Assembly: GCF_022539315.1 (NCBI RefSeq)
Contig: NC_066317.1
Location: 70,043,190 to 70,107,189 of the forward strand
DNA from: Serinus canaria
Lineage: Eukaryota; Chordata; Aves; Passeriformes; Fringillidae
Direction of reading: 5' to 3'
Length of the DNA: 64,000 nucleotides
Shown here: piece after piece, positions 1 to 11,006 of the stretch
Layout: every line of letters begins with the position of its first letter
Position numbering within the stretch: the stretch's first letter is position 1
Made by a program: the position numbers and the translations under genes
Notes under the pieces: generated by a model
Told to the model about the DNA's origin: nothing
Database searches by the model: none
What the model saw: the letters and a program-made list of their open reading frames with translations, nothing else

Positions 1-25
1 AATCCTGCTCTCCAAAATCCAATCC

Positions 26-525
26 NNNNNNNNNNNNNNNNNNNNNNNNNNNNNNNNNNNNNNNNNNNNNNNNNNNNNNNNNNNNNNNNNNNNNNNNNNN
101 NNNNNNNNNNNNNNNNNNNNNNNNNNNNNNNNNNNNNNNNNNNNNNNNNNNNNNNNNNNNNNNNNNNNNNNNNNNNNNNNNNNNNNNNNNNNNNNNNNNN
201 NNNNNNNNNNNNNNNNNNNNNNNNNNNNNNNNNNNNNNNNNNNNNNNNNNNNNNNNNNNNNNNNNNNNNNNNNNNNNNNNNNNNNNNNNNNNNNNNNNNN
301 NNNNNNNNNNNNNNNNNNNNNNNNNNNNNNNNNNNNNNNNNNNNNNNNNNNNNNNNNNNNNNNNNNNNNNNNNNNNNNNNNNNNNNNNNNNNNNNNNNNN
401 NNNNNNNNNNNNNNNNNNNNNNNNNNNNNNNNNNNNNNNNNNNNNNNNNNNNNNNNNNNNNNNNNNNNNNNNNNNNNNNNNNNNNNNNNNNNNNNNNNNN
501 NNNNNNNNNNNNNNNNNNNNNNNNN
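26..525. other. assembly gap (500 N)
   Basis: Exactly 500 undetermined bases, a round number typical of a placeholder gap of unknown true size. The sequence resumes inside a CR1 fragment, so a repeat-driven assembly break is likely. Confidence 0.99.
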
Positions 526-600
526 CCCAGGAGCGGCCCCAGCAAATCTGGGAATTCCAGCCCAGCCCCTGCCCACCCTCCCAGCCAAGAATTCCTTTCC
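526..600 (-). mobile_element. CR1 fragment, cut by the gap
   Basis: Reads as the reverse complement of the CR1 body shared by the many copies in this window (CAGCAAATCTGGGAATTCC, then CAGCCCCTGCCCACCCTCCC). The 3' end of the element would lie inside the gap. Confidence 0.8.
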
Positions 601-1296
601 AAATTCCCATCCATCCCAGCCCTCCATTTTCTCAGGGAATACTCCAATCCCTCTTTGCATTCCTGACTTCACAATCCATCTCAAATATCTAAAAATCCAG
701 GAAAAAAAACAATTCCCAAAACTCAGCCATGCTGGGTAACTCCTTAGACTCTGCGAGCTTCCTAAAAAATGGAAAACTTTGATCTCTCCCTGTGAACATT
801 CCCAAGTTCCTTTTGCTCTTCCCAGAATTAAGAAACTCCTCATCCCTCCCCTTTCCCTGGAATATTATCCGTGGCCCTGGAATATTCTGCTCCAGCCTCC
901 CGGAACGTTATTAACAACCCCAGCAATGGAGAGAGCCGTAAATCCTGGCATCCCCCGGAATTTTACTGCGCTCCCAAGGGTTGGCATCGTCAGGCTCCAC
1001 AAATCATCGGGATAAATGGGATTTCTGGGATGGCATTTCATCAAAATACTTTACGGCTCTGCCGCTCCGAGCTTGGATTTACGGCAGCGGCGGCTCCGCA
1101 TGGAAATTCAGGGAAAAAAGGGAAAATAACTCGGAGACAGCTCCGAGCGGGAGAACTTTGAAGAGTTCTTGGTTTTCTTTCCCAAACTTTTTTGGGAAAG
1201 GTGAGATTTTGGGGATCCGTGGGGGTTTGGCTCATCCTGGTTGGCTCAGTGTTCATTACCGGGAGAAACTGTGGATTCTCCATCCTGGGAACTGCC
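601..1296. other. no gene seen
   Basis: Single-copy-looking sequence. The only compositional feature is a small CpG cluster near 1035-1105 (several CCG/GCGGCGG motifs). Short open frames overlap on both strands and none resembles a known exon. Confidence 0.5.
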
Positions 1297-1402
1297 CATG
1301 GATAGGTTGGAGCAACCTGGGAAAGTGGGAATTGTGTCCCTGAACAGGGATGGGGTGGGAATGGGATTTAAGGTCCCTCCTGAGCCAAACCATTCCAGGA
1401 TT
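1297..1402 (+). mobile_element. CR1 3' end (first half of a dimer)
   Basis: The CR1 3' terminal segment in sense orientation: an accumulated GTGGGAATTGTGTCCCTGAA stretch, then GGGATTTAAGGTCCCTCC and AAACCATTCCAGGATTC. It is joined directly to the body of a second CR1 at about 1403. The same joint is present in at least six other copies here. Confidence 0.8.
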
Positions 1403-1785
1403 CTGGAGCCCCTCTGCCATGGAGCCAGGCTGGGAATGTTCACCTGGAGAAGGGAAAAGTCCAGGGAATCCTCAGAGTCCCTGAAGGGGCTCCAGGAGAG
1501 CTGGAGAGGGACTGGGGACAAGGGACAGAGGGACAGGAGCCAGGGAATGGCTGCCACTGGGAAAGGGGAGATTGGGCTGGGATCTGGGCAAGGAATTGCT
1601 GTCTGGGAGGGTGGGCAGGGGCTGGGCTGGAATTCCCAGATTTGCTGTGGCTGCCCCTGGATCCCTGGGAATGTCCAAGGACAGGTTGGACACTGGGGCT
1701 TGGATCCACCTGGGATAGTGGAAGCTGTCCCAGGGTTGGAATGGGATGGGATTTAAGGCCCCTTCCCATCCAAACCATTCCATAT
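1403..1785 (+). mobile_element. CR1 copy, 5'-truncated (second half of a dimer)
   Basis: Starts at GGAGCCCCTCTGCCATGGAG and runs through the GGGACAAGGGACAGAGGGAC block, the GGAATTCCCAGATTTGCTG block and the 3' GATTTAAGGCCCC / AAACCATTCC end. Only the non-coding 3' part of CR1 is present, with no reverse transcriptase. The sequence is close to the other young copies, so this insertion is relatively recent. Confidence 0.88.
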
Positions 1786-2919
1786 TTCCAAGGAATTCCA
1801 TTTACGAAACAATTCCAGGGATGGAAAGCCCAAACCTCTCCTGGAAATCTGAACCAAATCCTCAGGATTAGGAAGGGATTTCCCGATTTTTTCTGACTTC
1901 TTTCCCTTTCTCGTTTCCCTGGATCCTGGAGAACCCGAACTCATGGGCTCCTCATCCCAGGAGATATTCCAGGGAATCCCCAGGCTCTGCTCCTTCCCCT
2001 TCCCACTCATCCCCCTTTTCCCTGCTCTATTTCACCTTTTCCCGGTGTTTTTGCTGGACGCGCAAAATTCCTCTTTTCCCACTTTTCCTCATGCACTTTT
2101 ATTCCCAGAGAAACACATAAGGGGAATTTTTTGGGATGCCTTTTCCCTTCCTCATCCCATCCCTGTCAATCTCCATGATTTCCCAGTTCCCATGAATTTC
2201 CTTCTGCTCCGGCACTGGCACGGGATAAAATCCCAATCCTACCTGAAAAGTGGGATGGGAATCCCAACAGGAAACTCCACCTGTGCCTGGAGCAGCCTTG
2301 GCTGGGAGATTCCAGAGGATTTCAGAGGCAAATTCCAGAGGAAAATTCCAGAGGTAGTGACAGCACCTTGAGACTCACGATGGGAGGAATTCCAGCCTCC
2401 AGCAGCCTCTGGAATTCCAGCATTTCATGGAAGAGACTGAGACAGGAGCAGGAAGGAGATGGCAGAGCCTGGGAAGAAAATTCCAGGATTTTTCCAGAGC
2501 TTTGAGGGTGAGGATGATGGGAATACAAAGCTGGAATTGTCTGAGATTTAATTAAAGTAAAACCGGAGTTTCCTGGGCTAAGCCAGACTTTAGTCCTGAG
2601 TGGAGCTGGGTTTAATCTGCCCTTTCCCTGTTTTCCCTGTTTTCCCACACATTCCCACTTTTCCCAGGAGCCAGGAATCTGTGGAGTTAATGACCCTGTT
2701 AATTATCAGGATACCCAACCATTCCCAGGATTCCTTCTGGGATTCCCTGCCGGGTTAAAATCCCTGGAAATGGGAATAAAACCCCTTGGAAGTGGCACTC
2801 CAGGACAGGCTGGGATTGAGGATCCCAGAGGACTTTTCCAAGCTTAAAAATCCTGGGATTTGGGGATTCCTCTTCCTTCACTCCCAGCTAGAGCTTGAAC
2901 ACAGTTGGAGAGGTGAAAT
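1786..2919. other. no gene seen; small 14-bp repeat cluster
   Basis: Unassigned sequence rich in TTCC/GGAA. A short cluster of AAATTCCAGAGG-type units lies at 2305-2365. No conserved exon, RNA gene or transposon was recognised. Confidence 0.5.
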
Positions 2920-3620
2920 TATTAAAAACGGGGTTTATAATTTAAAACCAGGTTTATCACCATTAAAACCACTTTTTGTCATTTAAAATCAGGTTTATCC
3001 TGATAAAAACTGGGTTTATCATTAAACTGGATTTTCATGATTAAATCCCAGGTTTATGTCACTAAAACTCAGTATTTGGCATTAAAAACCCTGTTCATCC
3101 TTAAAACCAGGTTTAATGTTATAAAATCTCGTTTTGCCATTATCAAAACGAGGGTTTATCACAATTGTAACCAGACTCTTTCATTTAAAACCAGGTTTGT
3201 TGTTATAAAATCTTGTTTTGCCATTATCAAAACGAGGGTTTGTCACAATTGTAACCAGACTCTTTCATTTAAAACCAGGTTTATCCTTAAAAACCAGGTT
3301 CATTGTTACAACAACCAGGTTTTATTGCTTAAAACCAGGTTTGTCATTGTAAAGAAAAACAGGTTTGCAACATTAAAAACCAGGTTTACATCACTAAAAC
3401 CTGGGGTTTAGCACTAAAAACCAGGTTTATCTTTATTAAAACCAGGGCTTAACGTTAAAAACCAGGTTTATCATTATAAAAAACAGTGCTTATCATTAGT
3501 AAAACCAGATTTTATCATTTAAACCCGGGTTTATCGTGACAAAGCCCAGGTGTGAGCCTTAAAAATCAGGTTTTTCGTGATAAAAACTGCATTTATCGTG
3601 AAATACCAGGTTTGAGTTAT
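2920..3620. repeat. degenerate tandem array, unit about 20 bp (TTAAAACCAGGTTTATCA)
   Basis: About 33 divergent copies of an AAAACCAGGTTTA core separated by short variable CATT/TCATT linkers. An 84-bp higher-order unit is duplicated inside it: the blocks beginning near 3103 and 3187 are nearly identical over their whole length. The units are old and diverged except for that recent duplication. Confidence 0.9.
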
Positions 3621-3635
3621 TTAAAAAAATGAGGG

Positions 3636-3905
3636 AAAACCTGGGAAGGAGGAGGGAAAAGGAGGAAAGAAAACCATGAAAAGAAGAAGAGAAAGCCATG
3701 GAAAACAGGAGGGAAAACCACGGGAAGGAGGAGGGAAAAGGAGGAAGGAAAACCATGAAAAGAAAAAGAGAAAACCATGGAAAGGAGATGGGAAAACCAT
3801 GGAAAGGAGGAGGGGAATCCATGGAAAGGAGACAGAAAAATCATGGAAAGAAGATGGGAAAAGGAGGTGGGAAATCCATGGAAAAGAGGAGGGAAATCCA
3901 TGCCT
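3636..3905. repeat. purine-rich tandem array, unit about 20-22 bp
   Basis: Repeats of AAACCATGGAAAGGAGGAG with very few pyrimidines on the plus strand. The open frames here (Lys/Arg/Glu-rich on plus, Phe/Pro/Ser-rich on minus) are a by-product of the composition. Confidence 0.85.
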
Positions 3906-4318
3906 GTGTCTCTCCTTCCTTTCCAAGCATGGAGTCACATCCAGAGGTTCCCTGGAAGAGTTTTCCAATAGCACTTGGAGCTGGAATTCTCTTGGCTTGA
4001 AAAGTTGGGAATCTCAACTCAACCAAGTTCCAAGTTGGGAACCTCAACTCACTCCCATTCCAAGTTGGGAATTGGTGTTTTGGGATCCGTCTGCCAAGGA
4101 ATGGGAGAGGAAAAACTCCAGAGCCATCCCTGTTTCCCATCACTTTGGGTTCCCATTGCTCCAAGGTCAGGCCCAGGAACCTCTGGAATGGGAAGGAGCC
4201 TTAAATCCTGGGAATAAATCAGGAGCTGGAGGTGCTGGGGGCAGCACAGGTTCCGATCCTGGATCCATATTTTTTGGCTCCCAGCTCAGCAAACAGAGGG
4301 AAAATGGATTTTTTTCCA
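3906..4318. other. no gene seen; three 27-bp repeats
   Basis: A small triplication of a CCAAGTTGGGAATCTCAACT-like unit lies at about 4000-4075. Nothing else was recognised. Confidence 0.5.
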
Positions 4319-4658
4319 TTGGGATGGGCAGGGATGACATCCAAGGGCAGGGACAATTCCCACTGTCCCAGGTGGATCCAACTTGTCCCAGGGATCCAGG
4401 GGCAGCCACAGCAAATCTGGGAATTCCAGCCCAGCCCCTGCCCACCCTCCCAGACAGCAATTCCTTGCCAAGATCCCAGCCCAATCTCCCCTTTCCCAGT
4501 GGCAGCCATTCCCTGGCTCCTGTCCCTCTGTCCCTTGTCCCCAGTCCCTCTCCAGCTCTCCTGGAGCCCCTTCAGGGACTCTGAGGATTCCTTGGAATTT
4601 TCCCTTCTCCAGGGGAACATTCCCAGCCTCCCAGCCTGGCTCCAGAGCAGAGGCGCTC
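4319..4658 (-). mobile_element. CR1 copy, antisense
   Basis: Reverse complement of the young CR1 3' segment. On plus it runs GGACAATTCCCACTGTCCC, CAGGTGGATCCAACTTG, the CAGCAAATCTGGG block, and the CTGGCTCCAGAGCAGAGG end at the 5' truncation point. The 3' terminus is degenerate (GGGATGGGCAGGGATGAC). Confidence 0.9.
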
Positions 4659-5239
4659 CTTTCTCTCCGTGGACTCATCCCAAAATTCCAACCGGGCCCT
4701 TCCACACCTGCCAAGGCCGGGCTCACCCTGTGCCTAGGCCAGGATTTGGATAAGATTCCCACGGGACACAGCTGTGCCGGGATGAGTTTTATGGGATCTC
4801 AGCCCACCCCACTGTGCACATTCCCAGGATCCACCAGAGCTTTTACTGGGAGCTGCTGGCCCAAGCCCATCCCGGCCATTCCCATCCCAGCCATTCCCTC
4901 ATCCAGAACCGTTTTTATGGGAATGCTGCATTCCATGTGCGGGGCAGGCATTGCCCTGTTCCCGACACATCCCAGCCGGATGAACGAAGGGAGCGGGAAT
5001 TTTCCGCCTCGGGAATGTCGGGAGCAGCTGGGCTTCGTTAGGGATCCGGCGCTGTCTGGTTTGAGTTCACACCTTGGGAATTGGGCCTGGCTCGGCTCTC
5101 ACCTCATCAGACGGGCTGGGATCGGGTTCCTGCCGGCCTGGAAAAAACCTGGGAAGTGGAGAAGGGTTTTATGGGGATTGTGAGCTCTGGAATGGCTTTA
5201 AAGGGAAAGAGGGCAGGGATAGATGGGATTTGGGGAAGG
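4659..5239. other. no gene seen
   Basis: GC-richer than average with scattered CpG around 4960-5060. Both strands have open frames because the flanking CR1 bodies extend them. No exon was recognised. Confidence 0.45.
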
Positions 5240-5399
5240 AGAAGCTGTGGCTGCCTCTGGATCCCTGGAAGTGCCCAAGGCCAGGTTGGACACTGGGATT
5301 GGAGCACCCTGGGACAGTGGGAGATGTCCCTGAACATGGATGGAGTGGGAATGAGATGGGATTTAAGGTCCCTTTCAATCCAAACCATTCCAGGATTCT
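5240..5399 (+). mobile_element. CR1 3' end (first half of a dimer)
   Basis: Sense CR1 3' segment from CTGTGGCTGCCTCTGGATCC to AAACCATTCCAGGATTC. It is joined without spacer to the next CR1 body. Confidence 0.85.
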
Positions 5400-5712
5400 G
5401 CTCTGGAGCCAGGATGGGAGAGCTGGGAATGTTCCCCTGGAGAAGAGAAAAATCCAGGGAATCCTCAGAGTCCCTGGAGGGGCTCCAGGACAGCTGGAGA
5501 GGGACTGGGGACAAGGGACAGAGGGACAGGAGCCAGGGAATGGCTGCCACTGGGAAAGGGGAGATTGGGCTGGGATCTGGGCAAGGAATTGCTGTCTGGG
5601 AGGGTGGGCAGGGGCTGGGCTGGAATTCCCAGATTTGCTGGGGCTGCTCCTGGATCCCTGGCAGTGCCCAAGGCCAGGCTGGATCCACCTGGGACAGTGG
5701 GAATTGTCCCTT
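5400..5712 (+). mobile_element. CR1 copy (second half of a dimer), 3' end lost
   Basis: Starts TGCTCTGGAGCCAGGATGGG and runs to GGGACAGTGGGAATTGTCCC, where the expected ATTTAAGGTCC / CCATTCC end is replaced by unrelated sequence. The junction with the upstream half is shifted by a few bases compared with the other dimers. Confidence 0.87.
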
Positions 5713-6967
5713 TCCAAAAGGAGGAGGAGGTGCAGGTGAAGATTTCACCTTCGGAACAATTATTTATCAATAATGAAGGATATTAATTAATAAATTAAAT
5801 CCCATTTAAGGACATCTCCTACTCCTTTCATTTGCTTCTTTCCCAAATTTTCCTCTCCCGCCTTTCATCCCAAGCTCTTCCTTGTTTCTCAGCCATGCTT
5901 CCCATGATCCTGATAATCCCAAACTGGAAAAAACTCCCATTAGAACACCAAGGAAATTGCTCCGAGTCCTCAAATATCCCTAAAAAATGCAGGAAAATCC
6001 CCAGTGACCACTCCAGGGATAAAATCAAATTTAAAAATGGGATTTTTTTTCAATGCAATCAATAAAAATAGGATTTTTTCCCTCAAAACTTCGCAGAGAC
6101 CATCCCAAAATCCCAGAGATCTCCGGTGCCCGAAATTCCCGGGCTGAGGGAGGCTAAAGTTGCCACAAATCCCATTTGACCTCCTGAATGGAATTAATGA
6201 GCCGGAAAACTTCCCGTGGATAATCCAATGAGGTGGATAAAAAGGTCCTGAACTCCTTGGCATGAAGTCAATTCCAAGAGAATTCCCTTTCCCTCTAATC
6301 CCTGCCAGCAGAACGGCCCAATCTTGGCTTTTCCTGGAATTTTAGGGCATTCCCAGCCCTGTTATCGGAGTTTTCTGTGTATTTTTTGGAACCAAAATTT
6401 ATAAATGAATACTAAAATTCCTTCTGTGCTGATCAGGAGGCAAAATTCCAAGAAAAGGGAGAATTTTGTATTCCTGAATTTGTTCCTTCCTTGTTTTTTA
6501 TTCCAGTATCCATCAGGAATCCTAAAGTTAGACCCGGATTTGCTGGTGCTGAGTTTAACCCAAATTTAAGCCAGTTCAAGGCTCCAGACTGGGAAAATCC
6601 TGAATTTTATTCCTGTTTTAAATTGGTTTGGATTTTAAAACATCCCTAAATAAATGGAGCTTTTGGTGAACTTCCAGGATTTTTATCCCATCCCAAATCC
6701 AAAGAAATCCCTCTAAAACTGGGATTTTCCTACTGGGTTTCAGTGGAATTTTATTCCGGGGGTTGAATTCCAGTTTGGATCCCACTCCATCTTTCAGTCC
6801 TTCAAAATTCCATGTGCTGAGTCCAGACCCTTCCCTGAAACTGCTCCAGCTTTCCCTATTTTCTGCTGTCAGCATTCCCAAAATTCCAGGATAGTTGTCA
6901 TTGTTCGCAGATAAAAACTTGGAGCTGTGGATGAGATCCTTCCATGGAACCTGGAAGTTCAGGAGCC
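5713..6967. other. no gene seen; AT-richer stretch
   Basis: Includes an AT-rich patch at 5755-5800 (ATTAATTAATAAATTAAAT). The rest is unassigned. No splice-flanked exon or known repeat was recognised. Confidence 0.5.
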
Positions 6968-7062
6968 TCAGGTTGCTCCAGAGGAGGTTTAGGTTGGACC
7001 CTGGGAAAATTCCCTCATGGAAAAGGCGCTCCAGGCCTGGCACAGGGGGTGGAATTCCCATT
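6968..7062 (+). mobile_element. old CR1 fragment, sense
   Basis: GGAGGTTTAGGTTGGACCCT followed by GGGAAAATTCCCTCATGGAA and GGCCTGGCACAGG matches the CR1 3' region just upstream of the segment in the young copies. It is diverged and ends close to the pyrimidine tract. Confidence 0.6.
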
Positions 7063-7087
7063 CCCATTTCTTGACCCTTTATTCCCG

Positions 7088-7743
7088 CTCGTCTCCCCTC
7101 CTATTTCTTCTCCCTTTTTTCCCTTTTCCCACTTTTTGCTTTTTCCCCCTTTTTACACTTGCCCCCCTTTTCCCCTTTTTCTCCTTTTTTTCCTCCTTTT
7201 CCCCCTTCCCCCCTTTTTTCCATCTTTCCCCTCTTTCCCCTATTTTTCCCTTTTCCCTCTTTTCCCCCTTTCCCCCCTTTCTTCCACATTTCCCCCCTTT
7301 CTCCCTTTTCCCCCTTTCCCCCTTATTTTCCCTTATTTCCCCTTATTTTTCCTTTTTTACTCCTTTCTCCCATTTTCTCTTCCTTTTCCCTTCCTTTTCC
7401 CCCCCTTTTCTCCCTTTTCCCCCTTTTTTCCTTTCCCCCCTTATTTTCCCTTCCCTCTCCCTTTTTTCCCTTTTTTCCTTTTTTCTTTCCCCTCCCTTTG
7501 CCCCTTTTCCCCCCTTTCTTTTCTATTTTCTCCCCTTTTCCCTTTTTTCTTTCCTCCCCTTATTTTCCATCATTTTCCCTTTCCCCCTCCTTTTTTCTCC
7601 CCTTTTCTCCTTTTTCCTCTTTTTTCCCTTTTTCCCTCTATTTTCCCTTATTTTTCCTAATTTTCCTTTTCCTCCACTTTCCCCCTTTGCTCCCCTTTTT
7701 TTTTCCCCCCTTTTCCCCCCTTTTTTTCCCTCTTTTCCCCCCT
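7088..7743. repeat. 660-bp polypyrimidine tract
   Basis: Plus strand is almost only C and T, made of short CCCCTTTT-like units with occasional A or G. All three plus frames stay open (Phe/Pro/Ser/Leu), which is a composition artefact. Mirror-symmetric homopyrimidine DNA of this length is known to favour triplex (H-DNA) structure. Confidence 0.97.
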
Positions 7744-8620
7744 GGCATTTTTCCCGGCTGGATAACAAAGGCTCAAAGCTCCTCCAGCATCGTTTGGTCC
7801 AATACATCACAGGTGAGCAGGGAAGCGAGAAAACCGGGAATGGGATCTCCCGGGATGGATCCTGAACTGCCCCTGACCTCCGGCTGGCGGAATTCCGTCC
7901 TCAACAATCCATCGTTCCTAACGGATGGCCGGGAATGTCCCCACGGGGGTCCCCAAGGGTTACTCAGGGGTGGCTTCACAATGTGCAAGGATTTGGGATC
8001 ATTCCGGGAACGCTCCGAATCCCAGTCCCGGAGCCGGGAGTGGAGGTGGAAAATGGGAATTTCATCTCTCCCAGCTCCACAGCAGGGTGGGAATGGGGTT
8101 TGGGATGAGTTTTTCCCTCCGGGAGATGGGATTAGGCAGGTTCCCAGCATGGTCCCAATTTAATTTAATTCCATGTCCTGGCGAGGAATTCCTTCAGGAA
8201 TTCCTGAAGTTCAAGGAGCACTGGCCCAGAAGTCGTTCCCGCGGAAAAGATGGATTTGGGAAAGCCATGGGAGAGGAGGTCATTAGGGGGTGACCTGTCA
8301 CCTCGGATCCATCACCGACATTCCCAACCAGGAGAAAACCACGGGAATGTTCTCCTTTGCCGCTGGAAGGAGATTATTCTGTTTATTCCATTTATTCTGG
8401 GATCATTGTTTATTTATTAGATGGAAAATGTGGGAATTCCTGATGGACACCTGGCAATTCCCGCTTTCCCTGTCTCCAAGATAATTCCCATTTTTCCTAG
8501 GAAAGGGAATATCTTCCTTTGTCAATCCAGCCCAGGATCGTGTGGAGGCTGCATCTCCGGAGATATCCGGAGAACATCCACACCATTCCCACTTTTCCTT
8601 GGGGTCTTCCAATGGGAAAC
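7744..8620. other. no gene confirmed; weak exon-like segment at 7771-7812
   Basis: A 42-bp segment preceded by the pyrimidine tract and an AG (7769-7770) and followed by GTGAGC (7813-7818) has the outline of a small exon, but its translation is not recognisable. The remainder is unassigned. Confidence 0.3.
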
Positions 8621-8850
8621 ACAGATATTTTCCGAGGAAACCCAGCTATTCTCCAAGGAAACCAGGTCATTTTCCAAGAAAATCCAGCCATTTTCCATGG
8701 AAACATAGTCATTTTCCAAGGATACCCAGCAGTTTTCCAACAAAGTCCAGCCATTTTCCAAGGAAACCCAGCCATTTTCCAAGGAAACCTGGTCATTTTC
8801 CAAGAAAATCCAGCCATTTTCCAAGAAAACCCTGCCATTTCCCAAGGGAA
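8621..8850. repeat. 21-bp tandem array with STAT-like palindromes
   Basis: About eleven units of CCATTTTCCAAGGAAACC type. Most carry a TTCC-NN-GGAA palindrome or the TTCNNNGAA core; exact TTCCAAGAA occurs at 8672-8680, 8798-8806 and 8819-8827. The 21-bp spacing is two helical turns. The plus-strand open frame is a repeat artefact. Confidence 0.9.
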
Positions 8851-10207
8851 AATCCCCATCCATCCATGACATCCACATGGATATTCCCTGGTTTTGTTCC
8901 ATGGTGTGTTCCTTGGCCTTTTCCCCACTTTTCCAACTGGGGAGATTCCTTTAGCAGGAATATTCCTTCTCTCCAAGTGCTTCATCCCAAAACCTTTGGA
9001 ATTATTTCTCCCGTTCCTATTTCTTCCACTCCTTTTTTTTCCCGTTCCAGCAGCTATTCCGGCATTTCCAAGGCCACCACTAAACCCTGTTCCCAATCCT
9101 GATTTAGGCTGTTCCTAAATTTTCCAGGTATTTCCAGGAGTTGGAACCAAATCTGTTTCCAAAGGCTTTTCCTGCGCTGTAAAAAAACCCCGCATTTCTC
9201 AGCTCTTCCCTAAATCCCTGAAAATGGGAGGTGTGGATTGGGAATTTTTCTTCGTCTGAGGAAAACTCCAAGGAAGAGATGCCGGAAAAATGTGGGATGA
9301 AGCCTGGAAAGTGATAAATGTTGGGAATTACGAAAAAAAAAAAAAAAAAAAAAAAAGGATTAAAAAGACCAGGAGCTCAAAGTTTCCCAGATTTTGTGGC
9401 AGCCAAAGGCTGGAGGAGAATTCCAGAGGATTGGAGGTGGCTGTGCTTCCCTAAATTCTGTTAAATCCCATAATGGATCTGCTCTGGACAATGGGGTCTG
9501 ACTGGATCCTCCTGGAGCGTTGGGAAGTGCTGATTCCATGGAATTTGTCAGGCTGGAGTTGGAGGGGATAAATTCATCCGGATGGGGAGTGATGTCAGCT
9601 CCGGAGGTTCCATTTTCCTTCTGGAATTTCCCTCTTGGAAAAAAAAACCTCTTGGATCCTGCCTTTCGCGTGGGTTTGATGTGAAGAGTGCAGCATCCCA
9701 AGGATTTCTGTCATTCCGTCCTTTTCCTGGATGGTGGCACGATTCCAGGCAGTTTTTGGGACAACATCCATCCCACTGGGCCTCCCTGAGCTCCTCCAAA
9801 GAAAAGCAGGAATTTTTGGGAGACTCGGAGAACTTTCTTCCCACCCTGACTCCTCCTCATCCGTAGGTGGAGGCAAAGCCCTTGGAAAGGGATTTAGGAG
9901 CTCCCTGGATCCTGGAATTTTGGCTCTGCCTTTTTCTGGATCAACTCCCTAAAGCCCAATGGATCCCTTGTATCCCCATGGGATATTTCCCTGGAATCCC
10001 CATGGAATTTTCCTGTTGGGAAGCACTTGGGACTGCCCCTGGCACAGGCAGCTTGAAGGGAAATTGGGAATTTTTTTCCCTGCCATTCTCCTCATTCCCA
10101 AATTTTCAGTCTTTTGTTCCAGCTCTCTCTACAAGGAGCATCCAGGCACTGGGATAATGGGAAGTTTATCCAAGGATTCTTGGAGTCACCACCAGAGGAA
10201 GAACCTC
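8851..10207. other. no gene seen; 24-base A tract
   Basis: An uninterrupted run of A lies at 9333-9356. No AATAAA precedes it (the nearest is GATAAA) and no retrocopy body was recognised upstream. The rest is unassigned sequence with short open frames only. Confidence 0.5.
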
Positions 10208-11006
10208 CAGTACAAACCAGTATAAACCAGTAGAACCCAGTACAAACCAGTACAAACCAGTACAAACCAATAGAACCCAGTAGAACCCAGTACAAACCAG
10301 TAGAACCCAGTACAAACCAGTACAAACCAGTAGAACCCAGTAGAACCCAGTACAAACCAGTAGAACCCAGTACAAACCAGTACAAACCAGTACAAACCAG
10401 TACAAACCAGTACAAACCCGTAGGACCCAGTACAAACCAGTACAAACCAGTAGACCCCAGTAGAACCCAGTACAAACCAGTACAAACCAGTAGAACCCAG
10501 AACAAACCAGTACAAACCAGTAGAATCCAGTGCAAACCAGTAGAACCCAGTAGAACCCAGTACAAACCAGTACAAACCAGTAGGACCCAGTACAAACCAG
10601 TACAAACCAGTAGAACCCAGTACAAACCAGTACAAACCAGTAAAACCCAGTACAAACCAGTAGAACCCAAGAGAACACAGTTCAAACCAGTAGAACCCAG
10701 TACAAACCAGTACAAACAAGTAGAACCCAGTACAAACCAATACAAACCAGTAGAACCCAATACAAACCAGTACAAACCAGTAGAACCCAGTAGAACCCAG
10801 TACAAACCAGTAGAATCCAGTGCAAACCAGTACAAACCAGTACAAACCAATACAAACCAGTAGAACCCAGTACAACCCAGTAGAACCCAGTAGAACCCAG
10901 TAGAACCCAGTACAAACCAATACAAACCAGTAGAACCCAGTACAAACCAGGACAAACCAGTAGAACCCAGTAGAACCCAGTACAAACCAGTACAAACCAG
11001 TACAAA
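10208..11006. repeat. 800-bp array of two interchanged 10-mers
   Basis: About 80 units of exactly 10 bp, almost all either CAGTACAAAC or CAGTAGAACC, in irregular order with a few single-base variants (for example GTGCAAAC, GTATAAAC). Because 10 is not a multiple of 3, all three minus frames translate as the same Leu/Tyr/Trp/Val/Cys/Thr/Gly cycle, giving spurious frames up to 297 codons. Confidence 0.98.

Noticed and set aside
1241..1801. Recurring 'protein family' of 100-200 codons found in many places on both strands
   Set aside because: It is the translation of the CR1 non-coding 3' body; the same peptide appears wherever that repeat sits and in several frames.
7017..8163. Phe/Pro/Ser frames up to 334 codons
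   Set aside because: Composition of the pyrimidine tract; all three plus frames are open.
9280..9356. Processed pseudogene ending in a 24-A tail
   Set aside because: No AATAAA and no recognisable transcript body upstream.
10092..10995. Minus-strand frames of 170-297 codons (Trp/Tyr/Val/Leu/Cys cycle), resembling a membrane protein
   Set aside because: The 10-bp array gives the same peptide cycle in all three frames. Not a gene.
10208..11006. CRISPR or telomere-type array
   Set aside because: 10-bp contiguous units, no spacers, not TTAGGG.
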